Shown one piece after another: positions 41,877-49,408 of a DNA stretch of 64,000 nucleotides (positions are counted from its first letter, which is position 1; each line of letters starts with the position of its first letter). Location of the stretch: the NCBI GenBank assembly GCA_020061465.1, contig JAGUYG010000030.1, forward strand, positions 1 to 64,000, given 5' to 3'. Below the pieces are notes generated by a model, which was not told where the DNA came from, did not search any database, and saw only the letters and a program-made list of their open reading frames with translations. A program made the position numbers and the translations under genes. The DNA is from Ignavibacteriales bacterium. Lineage in GTDB: Bacteria > Bacteroidota > Ignavibacteria > Ignavibacteriales > Ignavibacteriaceae.

Positions 41877-42824
41877 ATGAATGAATTAACAAACACTCGA
41901 AATAATTTAATGATAGACCCATCGATGAACGTTTGGGGATGGGAAATTCCGGTTTATCTTTTTCTTGGCGGATTTGTAGCCGGAATGATGATAATTTCAG
42001 GCTACTTTTTATTTAAAGGAAGAAATAAAGAAACCAATTGCTCGTGTTTTTACCTGCCTTTAATAAGTTTTGTGCTGTTAAGTGCTGGCATGTTTACACT
42101 GTTTCTTGACCTCGAACATAAATTATACTTCTGGAGATTGTATACAACATTTAAAATTGCATCGCCGATGTCATGGGGCGCATGGATTTTAATTTTAATT
42201 TATCCCATTCTTTTTGTTAACATTCTTCTTAGACCTCCAGGTTTCTTATTGAAAAAAATTCAAAGGTTAAATTCGATTTCCGAAAAAATGAATGCGCATC
42301 CGTATCTTGTAAAAAACATTGGTGTGATAAGCATGCTTGCAGGTGCAGTATTGGGAATTTATACCGGAGTGCTGCTTAGCTCCTTGGGTGCGCGTCCATT
42401 GTGGAATACTTCCATTCTTTGGGTTTTGTTTTTAGTATCTGGTCTCTCCTCTGCTGCTGCTTTCGTTCACATGATTGCCAAAGATGTTTACGAAAGAGAA
42501 TTATTAGCAAAAGCCGACAACGGATTTTTAACTCTCGAAATATTTGTGATAATATTAATGATTACAGGTTTATTAACATCCTCCGAAGCTCATATTCAAG
42601 CGGCGGAATTAATTTTGAGCGGACCCTTTGCCGCTTCATTCTGGGTATTCGTAGTAACTGTTGGGATTATCATTCCATTATTCATTCAATTACTCGCCGT
42701 AAATCATAAGATAAAGCATACACCAATTGCACCTATTATGGTGATTGCAGGAGGATTGATCTTACGTTTTGTGATTGTATCGGCAGGACAATACAGTCAT
42801 TGGTCGCATGAATTTTTTAAATAA
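41877..42824 (+). CDS. NrfD-type membrane anchor subunit
   Basis: The 315-residue inner-membrane protein has eight or nine spans, beginning WGWEIPVYLFLGGFVAGMMI, with LDLEHKLYFWRLYTTFK and SPMSWGAWILILIYPILF, which are NrfD/PsrC family hallmarks. It exchanges electrons with the menaquinone pool and anchors the molybdenum enzyme complex. Its start lies 8 bases after the Fe-S subunit stop. Confidence 0.93.
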   Translation: MNELTNTRNNLMIDPSMNVWGWEIPVYLFLGGFVAGMMIISGYFLFKGRNKETNCSCFYLPLISFVLLSAGMFTLFLDLEHKLYFWRLYTTFKIASPMSWGAWILILIYPILFVNILLRPPGFLLKKIQRLNSISEKMNAHPYLVKNIGVISMLAGAVLGIYTGVLLSSLGARPLWNTSILWVLFLVSGLSSAAAFVHMIAKDVYERELLAKADNGFLTLEIFVIILMITGLLTSSEAHIQAAELILSGPFAASFWVFVVTVGIIIPLFIQLLAVNHKIKHTPIAPIMVIAGGLILRFVIVSAGQYSHWSHEFFK

Positions 42825-42847
42825 TTTTTTAACACGGAGCAGTATAA

Positions 42848-43420
42848 ATGACAAGTATAAATGATGCAGCGTTTAAAGAAAATATTCAAGCTGCTGAAAA
42901 AATTAAAACACCAAAGCCGTACTCTAATCCTTACTTAGCAGGTATTGGATTAGGATTAGTTTTATTAGCGGCGTTTGTAATTATGGGAAGAGGTTTGGGT
43001 GCTTCCGGTGCGTTCACCACTTTAATTTCTGTCGGCGTAAACGAAGTTGCACCCGAACATGCTGCGAACAATTCTTTCTTTGCCGAATATATTGGAGACG
43101 GAACTCAAAGCCCATTAAAAGATTGGCTTCTATTTGAAGTTATAGGAGTAATATTAGGCGGATTTATTTCCGGTGCATTAGCCGGAAGAATTAAAATCTC
43201 AACAGAAAAGGGACCGCGTATTTCGGTAAAAGGCAGATGGATGTTGGCTTTACTTGGCGGAACACTTATGGGCTTCGGCGCAAAATTAGCCCGGGGCTGT
43301 ACGAGCGGACAAGCCTTAACCGGAGGCGCTCTGCTGAATGTTGGCAGTTGGGCTTTTATGATGATGGTTTTTGCAGGGGCTTATGCTCTTGCTTATTTTA
43401 TGAGGAGGCAATGGACATGA
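42848..43420 (+). CDS. YeeE/YedE half-transporter, N-terminal type
   Basis: The 190-residue membrane protein has about four spans and the motif AKLARGCTSGQALTGGALLN, the conserved cysteine site of the YeeE/YedE (TsuA) family, which imports thiosulfate or related sulfur compounds through Cys-to-Cys relays. It makes up one half of a full-length YeeE protein. The following gene supplies the second half and overlaps by four bases (ATGA), so the two probably form one transporter. Confidence 0.88.
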   Translation: MTSINDAAFKENIQAAEKIKTPKPYSNPYLAGIGLGLVLLAAFVIMGRGLGASGAFTTLISVGVNEVAPEHAANNSFFAEYIGDGTQSPLKDWLLFEVIGVILGGFISGALAGRIKISTEKGPRISVKGRWMLALLGGTLMGFGAKLARGCTSGQALTGGALLNVGSWAFMMMVFAGAYALAYFMRRQWT

Positions 43421-44016
43421 ACGCACCATTCTATAAATTCGATTATTTTAATTTTGAAGTCAGCTTAATTATAGCTGTTGTAATCGGTATCGGATTCGGG
43501 TTCTTTTTAGAGCGGGCAGGTTTTGGCGGCGCTCGAAAATTAGCTGCGCAATTTTATTTTACCGATATGACGGTCTTCAAAGTCATGTTCACCGCAATCA
43601 TTACAGCAATGATCGGTTTATTTTATTTAGCATGGATTGGCATTGTGGATATCTCTCTTGTTTACATTACGCCAACGAATCTCCTTCCTCAAATTGCCGG
43701 CGGTTTAATTCTCGGATTCGGTTTCGTTATCGGCGGTTATTGCCCCGGCACTTCCGCAGTTGCTTGTTCAACAGGAAGAATAGACGGATTCTTTTATCTC
43801 TTCGGAGTGATGTTAGGCATTTTCATCTTCGGTGAAATTTTTCCCTATATCGAAAACTTTTTTTATGCAACACCGATGGGACAAATAACCCTTCCGCAGC
43901 TTTTAAATGTAAATTATGGATTATTAGTATTTGTTGTAGTAGTTATTGCCGTTGGCGGCTTTATAGGTGCAGAAAAAGTTGAGAAAATCTTTGCTAAAAA
44001 ATTACAGGGGAATTAA
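43417..44016 (+). CDS. YeeE/YedE half-transporter, C-terminal type
   Basis: This membrane protein of about 199 residues shows FFLERAGFGGARKLAAQFYF and GFVIGGYCPGTSAVACSTGR, the second cysteine motif of the family. I chose ATG 43417, nine bases after GAGGAG and overlapping the previous stop, instead of ATG 43411, which would leave too little room. The complete pair would move a sulfur anion such as thiosulfate, the likely substrate or product of the reductase upstream. Confidence 0.88.
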   Translation: MNAPFYKFDYFNFEVSLIIAVVIGIGFGFFLERAGFGGARKLAAQFYFTDMTVFKVMFTAIITAMIGLFYLAWIGIVDISLVYITPTNLLPQIAGGLILGFGFVIGGYCPGTSAVACSTGRIDGFFYLFGVMLGIFIFGEIFPYIENFFYATPMGQITLPQLLNVNYGLLVFVVVVIAVGGFIGAEKVEKIFAKKLQGN

Positions 44017-44018
44017 TA

Positions 44019-44672
44019 ATGAAAAAGCTTTTTAAAAAATTCAGCATTCAAGGTAAGCTTGGTATTCTAGCTGTGATACTCGGTTTCTTCGCGATATTCG
44101 CCGGAAGTCCTTACAAAAATTCTTCGGTTTCAATCAATTCAAAAGAACTAGCTTTAATTGTTGAGAAGGAAATTGATCATATTACTGCCGAAGAGTTAGC
44201 TGATTGGATTATTAAAGCCAAAGCAGATTATAAATTGATCGATCTGAGAGATGAAAAATCATTCGAAGAATATCACATACCCGGAGCCTTTAATAAAAAA
44301 ATTACTGAGTTAAACGACGGTGAACTTTTCCGCAACGAAAAAATAATTCTTTATTCCGATGGAGGGATTCACGCTGCTCAAGCATGGTTCTTATTGAAAG
44401 CACGAGGTTTTAAATCCGTCTATACTTTGTTAGGCGGCATTGAAGAATGGAAAGATGAAATTTTATTTCCGGTTATTCCGGATAATTTAACAGGCGAAGA
44501 AACCTCAAAGTACGAGAAGAAAAAAGAGATAAGTAAATTCTTCGGAGGCACTCCACAAACAGGAAGTGAAACTGAGACAAGTATAAAACCGGACATTAAA
44601 CTGCCAAAACTAGAAATGCCTTCGTCAGTTCCATCGACGACTGTAAAGAAGAAGAAGAAGGAGGGGTGTTAG
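44019..44672 (+). CDS. Rhodanese-like domain protein lacking the catalytic cysteine
   Basis: The 217-residue protein has one N-terminal span (about 11-28) that puts the rest outside the cytoplasm. The rhodanese domain (about 50-150) shows LIDLRDEKSFEEYHIPGA and GFKSVYTLLGGIEEW. At the active-site loop the sequence is IILYSDGGIHAA, with Ser113 where sulfurtransferases have Cys, so it cannot make the usual persulfide. A low-complexity Pro/Lys linker follows, and the only cysteine of the protein is the very last residue (KKKKKEGC). It is the last gene of the sulfur operon. Confidence 0.85.
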   Translation: MKKLFKKFSIQGKLGILAVILGFFAIFAGSPYKNSSVSINSKELALIVEKEIDHITAEELADWIIKAKADYKLIDLRDEKSFEEYHIPGAFNKKITELNDGELFRNEKIILYSDGGIHAAQAWFLLKARGFKSVYTLLGGIEEWKDEILFPVIPDNLTGEETSKYEKKKEISKFFGGTPQTGSETETSIKPDIKLPKLEMPSSVPSTTVKKKKKEGC

Positions 44673-44905
44673 TAACTATAGGACGGGGATGGGAACTATA
44701 AATTAATTTACCTAAAAGTTTTTTAGATTGTGACAGTTAATTAAGTTATGGCGTACGAATAGAAGATTGGGTTTCCCTACATGTTCACATGTTTTTTGGG
44801 GAATAACATACCTTAATTTGCACTAAAGGAATTCATTCAGAAATATTTTAATAAATTTTTTGTTTCTTCACCTTTCATATACATTTTTCTCCATTTTAAT
44901 TTTAT

Positions 44906-45060
44906 TTAACATTGTTCCAATCTAACTCGATGGCCAATTAATAAATCCAAATAATTCTCATCATAGTCAATTATTAAATTTCCTGGCTGTCCACAAGTTG
45001 GACAAATTTTATATAATAAATTCGGGTGTAGGGAAACAAAATCTGATTGTTCTCTATTAA
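44906..45060 (-). pseudogene. Orphan C-terminal fragment with a zinc-ribbon-like motif
   Basis: Read leftward, the frame encodes REQSDFVSLHPNLLYKICPT then CGQPGNLIIDYDENYL and GHRVRLEQC before a stop. The CPTCG pair and clean amino acid makeup suggest the end of a real protein, but no start codon or upstream part is present. It lies directly behind the hairpin and the truncated AlbA_2 gene, so it may be the tail of that gene or of a neighbour lost by deletion. Confidence 0.5.
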
Positions 45061-45062
45061 AG

Positions 45063-45090
45063 AATCCACCTTCTAAGAAGGTGGATTTTT
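45063..45090. terminator. Strong hairpin behind the truncated AlbA_2 gene
   Basis: AATCCACCTTC and GAAGGTGGATT form a perfect 11-base stem with a TAA loop. On the plus strand TTTTT follows, which would make a good terminator for rightward transcription; on the minus strand the T-run is weak. It stands 4 bases past the stop of the leftward gene at 45094. Confidence 0.7.
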
Positions 45091-45093
45091 AAG

Positions 45094-45456
45094 TTACATT
45101 AAAAACCTGCTATTTGATAGTTTGAGTGGATGAAAAACCACTCCGCTGATTCTGGGTTCAATAGAAGTCCTCAACAGGTTTTCTAATCTTAAAATTTCTT
45201 TTTCAGGATTATCTATCTCAAGTCCCGGAATTTCTTCCGGTATTCCATTCTTTGCTTTGATTCCAAAAAAGATTACACCGCCATCTGCATTAGCAAAGGA
45301 AGATACATCTGATAAAAATTCTTTCTTGTCATCATACTTTTCGTTTGGTAAAGTTAATTTATATTCAAGATGCTTGTCCTCGGCAACTAGGTTTTCTTTT
45401 AAGGAATTAATTCTTTCTTCAGTAATATTTTTAATTTCGTTTAATGTGAAAAACAT
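45094..45456 (-). CDS. AlbA_2 (Schlafen-type) domain protein, short form
   Basis: The 120-residue protein contains an AlbA_2 DNA-binding domain (EDKHLEYKLTLPNEKYDDKK, FLSDVSSFANADGGVIFFGI, IPEEIPGLEI). Full proteins of this type go on with further strands and often an ATPase-like part, to 300-450 residues. This one ends in SNSRFLM, right before a hairpin. It lies 21 bases behind the AbiEii toxin gene in the same direction and could be a third gene of the toxin-antitoxin unit, or a fragment cut by a deletion. Confidence 0.65.
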   Translation of the reverse strand: MFFTLNEIKNITEERINSLKENLVAEDKHLEYKLTLPNEKYDDKKEFLSDVSSFANADGGVIFFGIKAKNGIPEEIPGLEIDNPEKEILRLENLLRTSIEPRISGVVFHPLKLSNSRFLM

Positions 45457-45477
45457 TAAAAACCCTAAACACTCTAT

Positions 45478-46293
45478 CTATTTAATAACATTTTCGAACT
45501 TTCTCCAGTGCTTTCTCATCTTTCTCCACACATCCTCAAATTCAGGGATATCTTTGATTTGATTTACCAGGTGGTCATTCCATTGACGTTTAAATATTTC
45601 TTTCTTGTTTTGAACTGTCTTCGTTAACTCATTCGGGTTTAGATTCTTAAACCTGGTCTTCTCCTGAAAGTCATAAACAAATTCTTCAATGTCCTTGTTC
45701 TCTATTTCAAACAGGTACCAAAGATCATATAAATCTCTTGGCATTGTCCTTTGCAATAATGATCTCATTTTCTCTGTAATAATTTCACCAAGAGTATAGC
45801 TCAGGATCTTGAAACCGTCTTTCAGATCAGAATATTCATTATGTACAATCTTTTCAAAAGGATCACTACAAAGCTTCTCGTCATTCGCAATATCTACTTT
45901 AATACTTTTATTTGTCCCTATTCCACTTAACGGACCTGAATAACCTAAGTAGAAATTATAATTTCCAGTTTGATGTTCTGTTTCGTCTTGTATTTTCAGA
46001 GTAATCCTGGCTTCTTTCATTACCAACTCAATAAGTTCTTCAAAGTGTTTGTTAATTTCTTTGGTAATATAGTCATTACCCTTAAATGTAAAGTCTAAAT
46101 CTTCAGATAAACGGTAATTATGGAAATATATTTTTCTTAATGCTGTTCCGCCCTTAAAAACTAATCTCTCTTTTAAATACCTGATTTCTGATATTCCCTT
46201 TAACGTCCATCCAATAACATAGTCTTTCTCAATCTGAGTATCCCGTACCCCAAGCCTATGAGCAATTCTTTGTATGTCTCCCGGTTTTATCAT
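45478..46293 (-). CDS. abiEii: AbiEii-family nucleotidyltransferase toxin
   Basis: The 271-residue protein is the toxin of a type IV toxin-antitoxin pair. It has the nucleotidyltransferase core FKGGTALRKIYFHNYRLSED and LDFTF, and downstream IKVDIANDEK and SYTLGEIITEKMRSLLQRT, then PRDLYDLWYL, all diagnostic of AbiEii/MenT-like enzymes, which modify tRNA ends with NTPs. The antitoxin gene ends two bases before its start. Its role would be abortive infection after phage attack. Confidence 0.92.
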   Translation of the reverse strand: MIKPGDIQRIAHRLGVRDTQIEKDYVIGWTLKGISEIRYLKERLVFKGGTALRKIYFHNYRLSEDLDFTFKGNDYITKEINKHFEELIELVMKEARITLKIQDETEHQTGNYNFYLGYSGPLSGIGTNKSIKVDIANDEKLCSDPFEKIVHNEYSDLKDGFKILSYTLGEIITEKMRSLLQRTMPRDLYDLWYLFEIENKDIEEFVYDFQEKTRFKNLNPNELTKTVQNKKEIFKRQWNDHLVNQIKDIPEFEDVWRKMRKHWRKFENVIK

Positions 46294-46295
46294 AG

Positions 46296-47114
46296 TTAGG
46301 TCAAAATAGAATTTACAGCAGTGTCAATTCCAACATTATCAATTATCCTCCACTCAGAATGATGTTTACCTTGTTTTGGCAACGAAGGATCAAGTAATGT
46401 GTACGAATTGCTAAGCTTAGATTTGATTTCATACGTAATCGGTTGCAAGATATCAAGTTGCTTTAAAATAAACCCTAATCGTTTATATACAACCTGTGCA
46501 TCAAACTTTTCAAGATACATTAGAATTTTATCGGTATTAATTTTTTCCCTGCTCTTATAAATTGCCTTAATAATCTCGGTTATTCCATTAGCATAGTTTG
46601 GCTTATAGAGGCAATCAACAAAGGTTTTTTCAAGATCACTGCAATAGACTTTATTGAAATCATCAATCCAGGTTTTTTCATAACCGAAGAATCTTTTTTT
46701 ATTTAAAGTTATAAATTCAAATTTTACTTTTTTTACAATCTGATACTTAGGAACAATCTGTTTTTCTGTAACTGCCTGCTCAGTTAGCGAAGGTTGTGTA
46801 ATCAATCCGTGAATATCAAGTGCGCTGTAAAAACCAATATAGTATGCCTGTGGTTCAGCAATAGCTTGCGCAGCTAAATGCCAATTTGGAAAGTATTCTT
46901 CACTATTTTTTTCATACGGAATTACATTGTAGAGTCCATCTTTAATCCGGAGTATCAATCCTCTTTTAGTCATATCGGCGAGTAATTTACGCACAGCGTC
47001 TGGTTCGCTTGAACTCAGGATTTTCATTGCTTCGTTAAGTGTAAAGAACTGTTTATCATTCTTTATGAGGGTATTTAATAGTTCTGATGAACGATATGAG
47101 ATATGCTTTTTCAT
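46296..47114 (-). CDS. abiEi: AbiEi-family antitoxin and autorepressor
   Basis: The 272-residue protein has an N-terminal winged-helix domain (FTLNEAMKILSSSEPDAVRK, LLADMTKRGLILRIKDGLYN) and the larger AbiEi C-terminal domain (FYSALDIHGLITQPS, KVYCSDLEKTFVDCLYKPNY). It blocks the toxin and represses the shared promoter. Two palindromes upstream (47123-47141 and 47185-47205) fit the known mode of AbiEi, which binds two inverted repeats cooperatively. Confidence 0.92.
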   Translation of the reverse strand: MKKHISYRSSELLNTLIKNDKQFFTLNEAMKILSSSEPDAVRKLLADMTKRGLILRIKDGLYNVIPYEKNSEEYFPNWHLAAQAIAEPQAYYIGFYSALDIHGLITQPSLTEQAVTEKQIVPKYQIVKKVKFEFITLNKKRFFGYEKTWIDDFNKVYCSDLEKTFVDCLYKPNYANGITEIIKAIYKSREKINTDKILMYLEKFDAQVVYKRLGFILKQLDILQPITYEIKSKLSNSYTLLDPSLPKQGKHHSEWRIIDNVGIDTAVNSILT

Positions 47115-47122
47115 ATTTAAAA

Positions 47123-47205
47123 TGTGAGGTATTAGCTCACAATACTCCTATAAAACCTCATAATCATTAGATTCTATATTTGATATGTGAGTTTATAACT
47201 CACAT
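47123..47205 (-). promoter_or_regulatory. Two operators for the AbiE unit
   Basis: TGTGAG-GTATTAG-CTCACA lies at 47123-47141, close to the antitoxin start, and ATGTGAGTT-TAT-AACTCACAT, a perfect 9-base palindrome, at 47185-47205. Both share the half-site TGTGAG with centres 63 bases apart, which is six turns of the helix. This suits cooperative binding by the autorepressor AbiEi. Confidence 0.75.
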
Positions 47206-47266
47206 TTCTAATATGAAACATAATTATAACACATATAACTTTCAAGAATAATTTCACTATTTAAAA

Positions 47267-47587
47267 TCAGAATTTTTCAGGATCGGGACTTATTAAATCA
47301 TTTTCCAAATAATCATAAATATTGTTTATGATACTCTCTTCTGCACCACTAAGACTGCCAGTCGGTTTATATTGACCCAACCTGCATTTAAATTCATTTC
47401 GATCGTGTTGTAATAATTCGATGGGATTTCTATGGACATCAGGGAAATGATTTCTGAGCTGCTCTTCAAGATTTTCAATTGCCCGTAATCTGATTTTAGG
47501 ATCTTTTATGTTACGTGATGAAATATCCTGACGCAGGGTTGATTTGATGGTTATCCATAGAATTTTATTTAGCTTATTTGAATTCAA
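47267..47587 (-). CDS. Small protein of unknown function behind the defence operon
   Basis: I do not recognise this 106-residue helical protein. It contains IKDPKIRLRAIENLEEQLRN and ESIINNIYDYLEND. It starts 9 bases behind the stop of the larger gene to its right and is therefore probably part of that transcript. There are no catalytic motifs that I can identify. Confidence 0.6.
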   Translation of the reverse strand: MNSNKLNKILWITIKSTLRQDISSRNIKDPKIRLRAIENLEEQLRNHFPDVHRNPIELLQHDRNEFKCRLGQYKPTGSLSGAEESIINNIYDYLENDLISPDPEKF

Positions 47588-47596
47588 TTCTTTGTC

Positions 47597-49318
47597 CTAT
47601 TGAATTACTTTATACACTTTTATCTTCTTTTTTAATTCATCTTTATTAAAAATAGTTTTTATACCAACCAACTCACCAATCTTGGCTTCAATTCTGTCTA
47701 CCTTTTCGACCTGCATCGATTTTATTTCTTCCTCTAAATAATCGTTTTCTAACACATATCCGATTCGATCACCAATTTTAATTGATTCAGATTCGATTTT
47801 TATACCAACTACGTTATGATGCTCCCAATAGTTTTCTATATTACCTACAAATACATAATGCTCTGGGATTCTATCTATCATACCGGATTTATAAAATTTT
47901 CTTCTAATATTATCTTTGTTCCAGTTATGCTTTAACATTCCTTTTACTAATAGAAACGAGGTCCAAGTAGTAATTAATGCAAAGTCATTATGTTTTGCAT
48001 CTTTAATTTGTTGTTCTGTAAATGGGTTAACTTCTCTGTCCAAAGCAGGTAAGTTTTTTTGATGATTGACAATTACCAACCCTCTTACTGTTGTTTTTTT
48101 CCATTCTTTCATTCGCCTTGTTATGTATTTTACTATTTGGAATGTGTCATCCTCCCGAGGTAACCTAATAATTCCTTTTACTTCAACGAGGAGTGATGGT
48201 TCTATATCAAGAATTTGCAAATCTTCTTGCCTTGGCAGACCGGTATTTTTCGATTCAATTTCCTTGTCAATGTTTTTGACATTTTTGAAATCCAATATAT
48301 TTAATACTTCTTCAATTGCCTCAACTAAATCTTCCCCAGTTTTAGTGAGTATCTTAAATAGGGAAGAATATTTCTCTTTAATTGATTCTATCTTTTGATT
48401 CAATAAAAATATTAGTTTCTCCTTCTCATCAATTATCTTTTCAATTTCGCTTTTAATTATTTTTACTTCATTTAATTCATAATCAATTCTATTAATCCAC
48501 TTGCTACCTTCATTGAATGGAAATAGTTCAGGTTTTATTTCTGGTAATAAACTTGAGACCAACTCAACTAATAAGTCACCCTTATTATTGAGGTGTGGCA
48601 AAATAACCATAAAGCTATTTGTATTTGTGGCCAATAAACATCCGATAGGTTCTTTATATTTATTTAATAAGATAGGGAGTAATTCACTATTAAATCTGAA
48701 TGATTTGTGAATGGTAGCTGTATAATGAGCATTTTTTAAATATTTGGTTAAAATAGGAGTCCAGTGATTTGGTTTTTCTGCATAAAATAATTCGTCTCCT
48801 GAAGAATCATTAATTATAATCATTTCTTTTTCAAAAAATGGAAGAAATGACCAAAGATTAACCTCCAATTCACTTTTTAATTGCCACTCTTTCCAGCTAT
48901 TTTTTTCAGCTGAATAAATTTCTTGCTTAATAAACGGTTCCGCAAAAACTATAAATATTCCACCATTTGACCATATAACCCCAAAATCCTGTTTGTGTAG
49001 TAACATAGTTAGTGGTCGTGGATCTACAAATCCATTTAGCAATCGAATTCTGACATCAACATCTGAATCTCTTGTCACTTTGTGTTTAGGTATTTTGTCG
49101 TGTGGTTGGTTTTGTTGTAAATCAATTACAACAATTTCTTGCTCTCTAAGATTTGGTAGTTCATAGTCTGCATATATGAAATCATATTTATCTTCTTTTG
49201 GTACTTTATAAGCTTTCCCAAAGCTTCCGGTCGATACATTCTAACCTGCATTTTTTAGCTTTTCATTACAATCATTCTCAAGATCAATCAAAATCACTTT
49301 TGGTTTTGGATATTTCAT
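47597..49318 (-). pseudogene. PD-(D/E)XK-type protein gene interrupted by one stop codon
   Basis: From ATG at 49316-49318 the frame reads MKYPKPKVILIDLENDCNEK LKNAG, then TAG at 49241-49243, then continues without a break as NVSTGSFGKAYKVPKEDKYD through to the stop at 47597. Full length would be 573 residues. A shorter product of 493 residues could start at GTG 49078. The C-terminal half contains LDIEPSLLVEVKGIIRLPRE, with the Asp and Glu-x-Lys spacing of a PD-(D/E)XK nuclease, and a coiled coil precedes it (about residues 285-340 of the full form). It follows the methyltransferase gene by 90 bases and probably belongs to the same defence system. I do not recognise the family. Confidence 0.75.
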
Positions 49319-49408
49319 AACTGTTTTTTTAATTAATGATGTTCTAATTAAGTACTTCTGTTAGATAAAAATTTTTTCAATTCAGTTAATCTTTCACGTA
49401 AAGTTCTT

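Noticed and set aside
45063-45090. Insertion sequence end at the hairpin behind the AlbA_2 gene
   Set aside because: There is no transposase and no second matching end nearby; a terminator explains the hairpin better.
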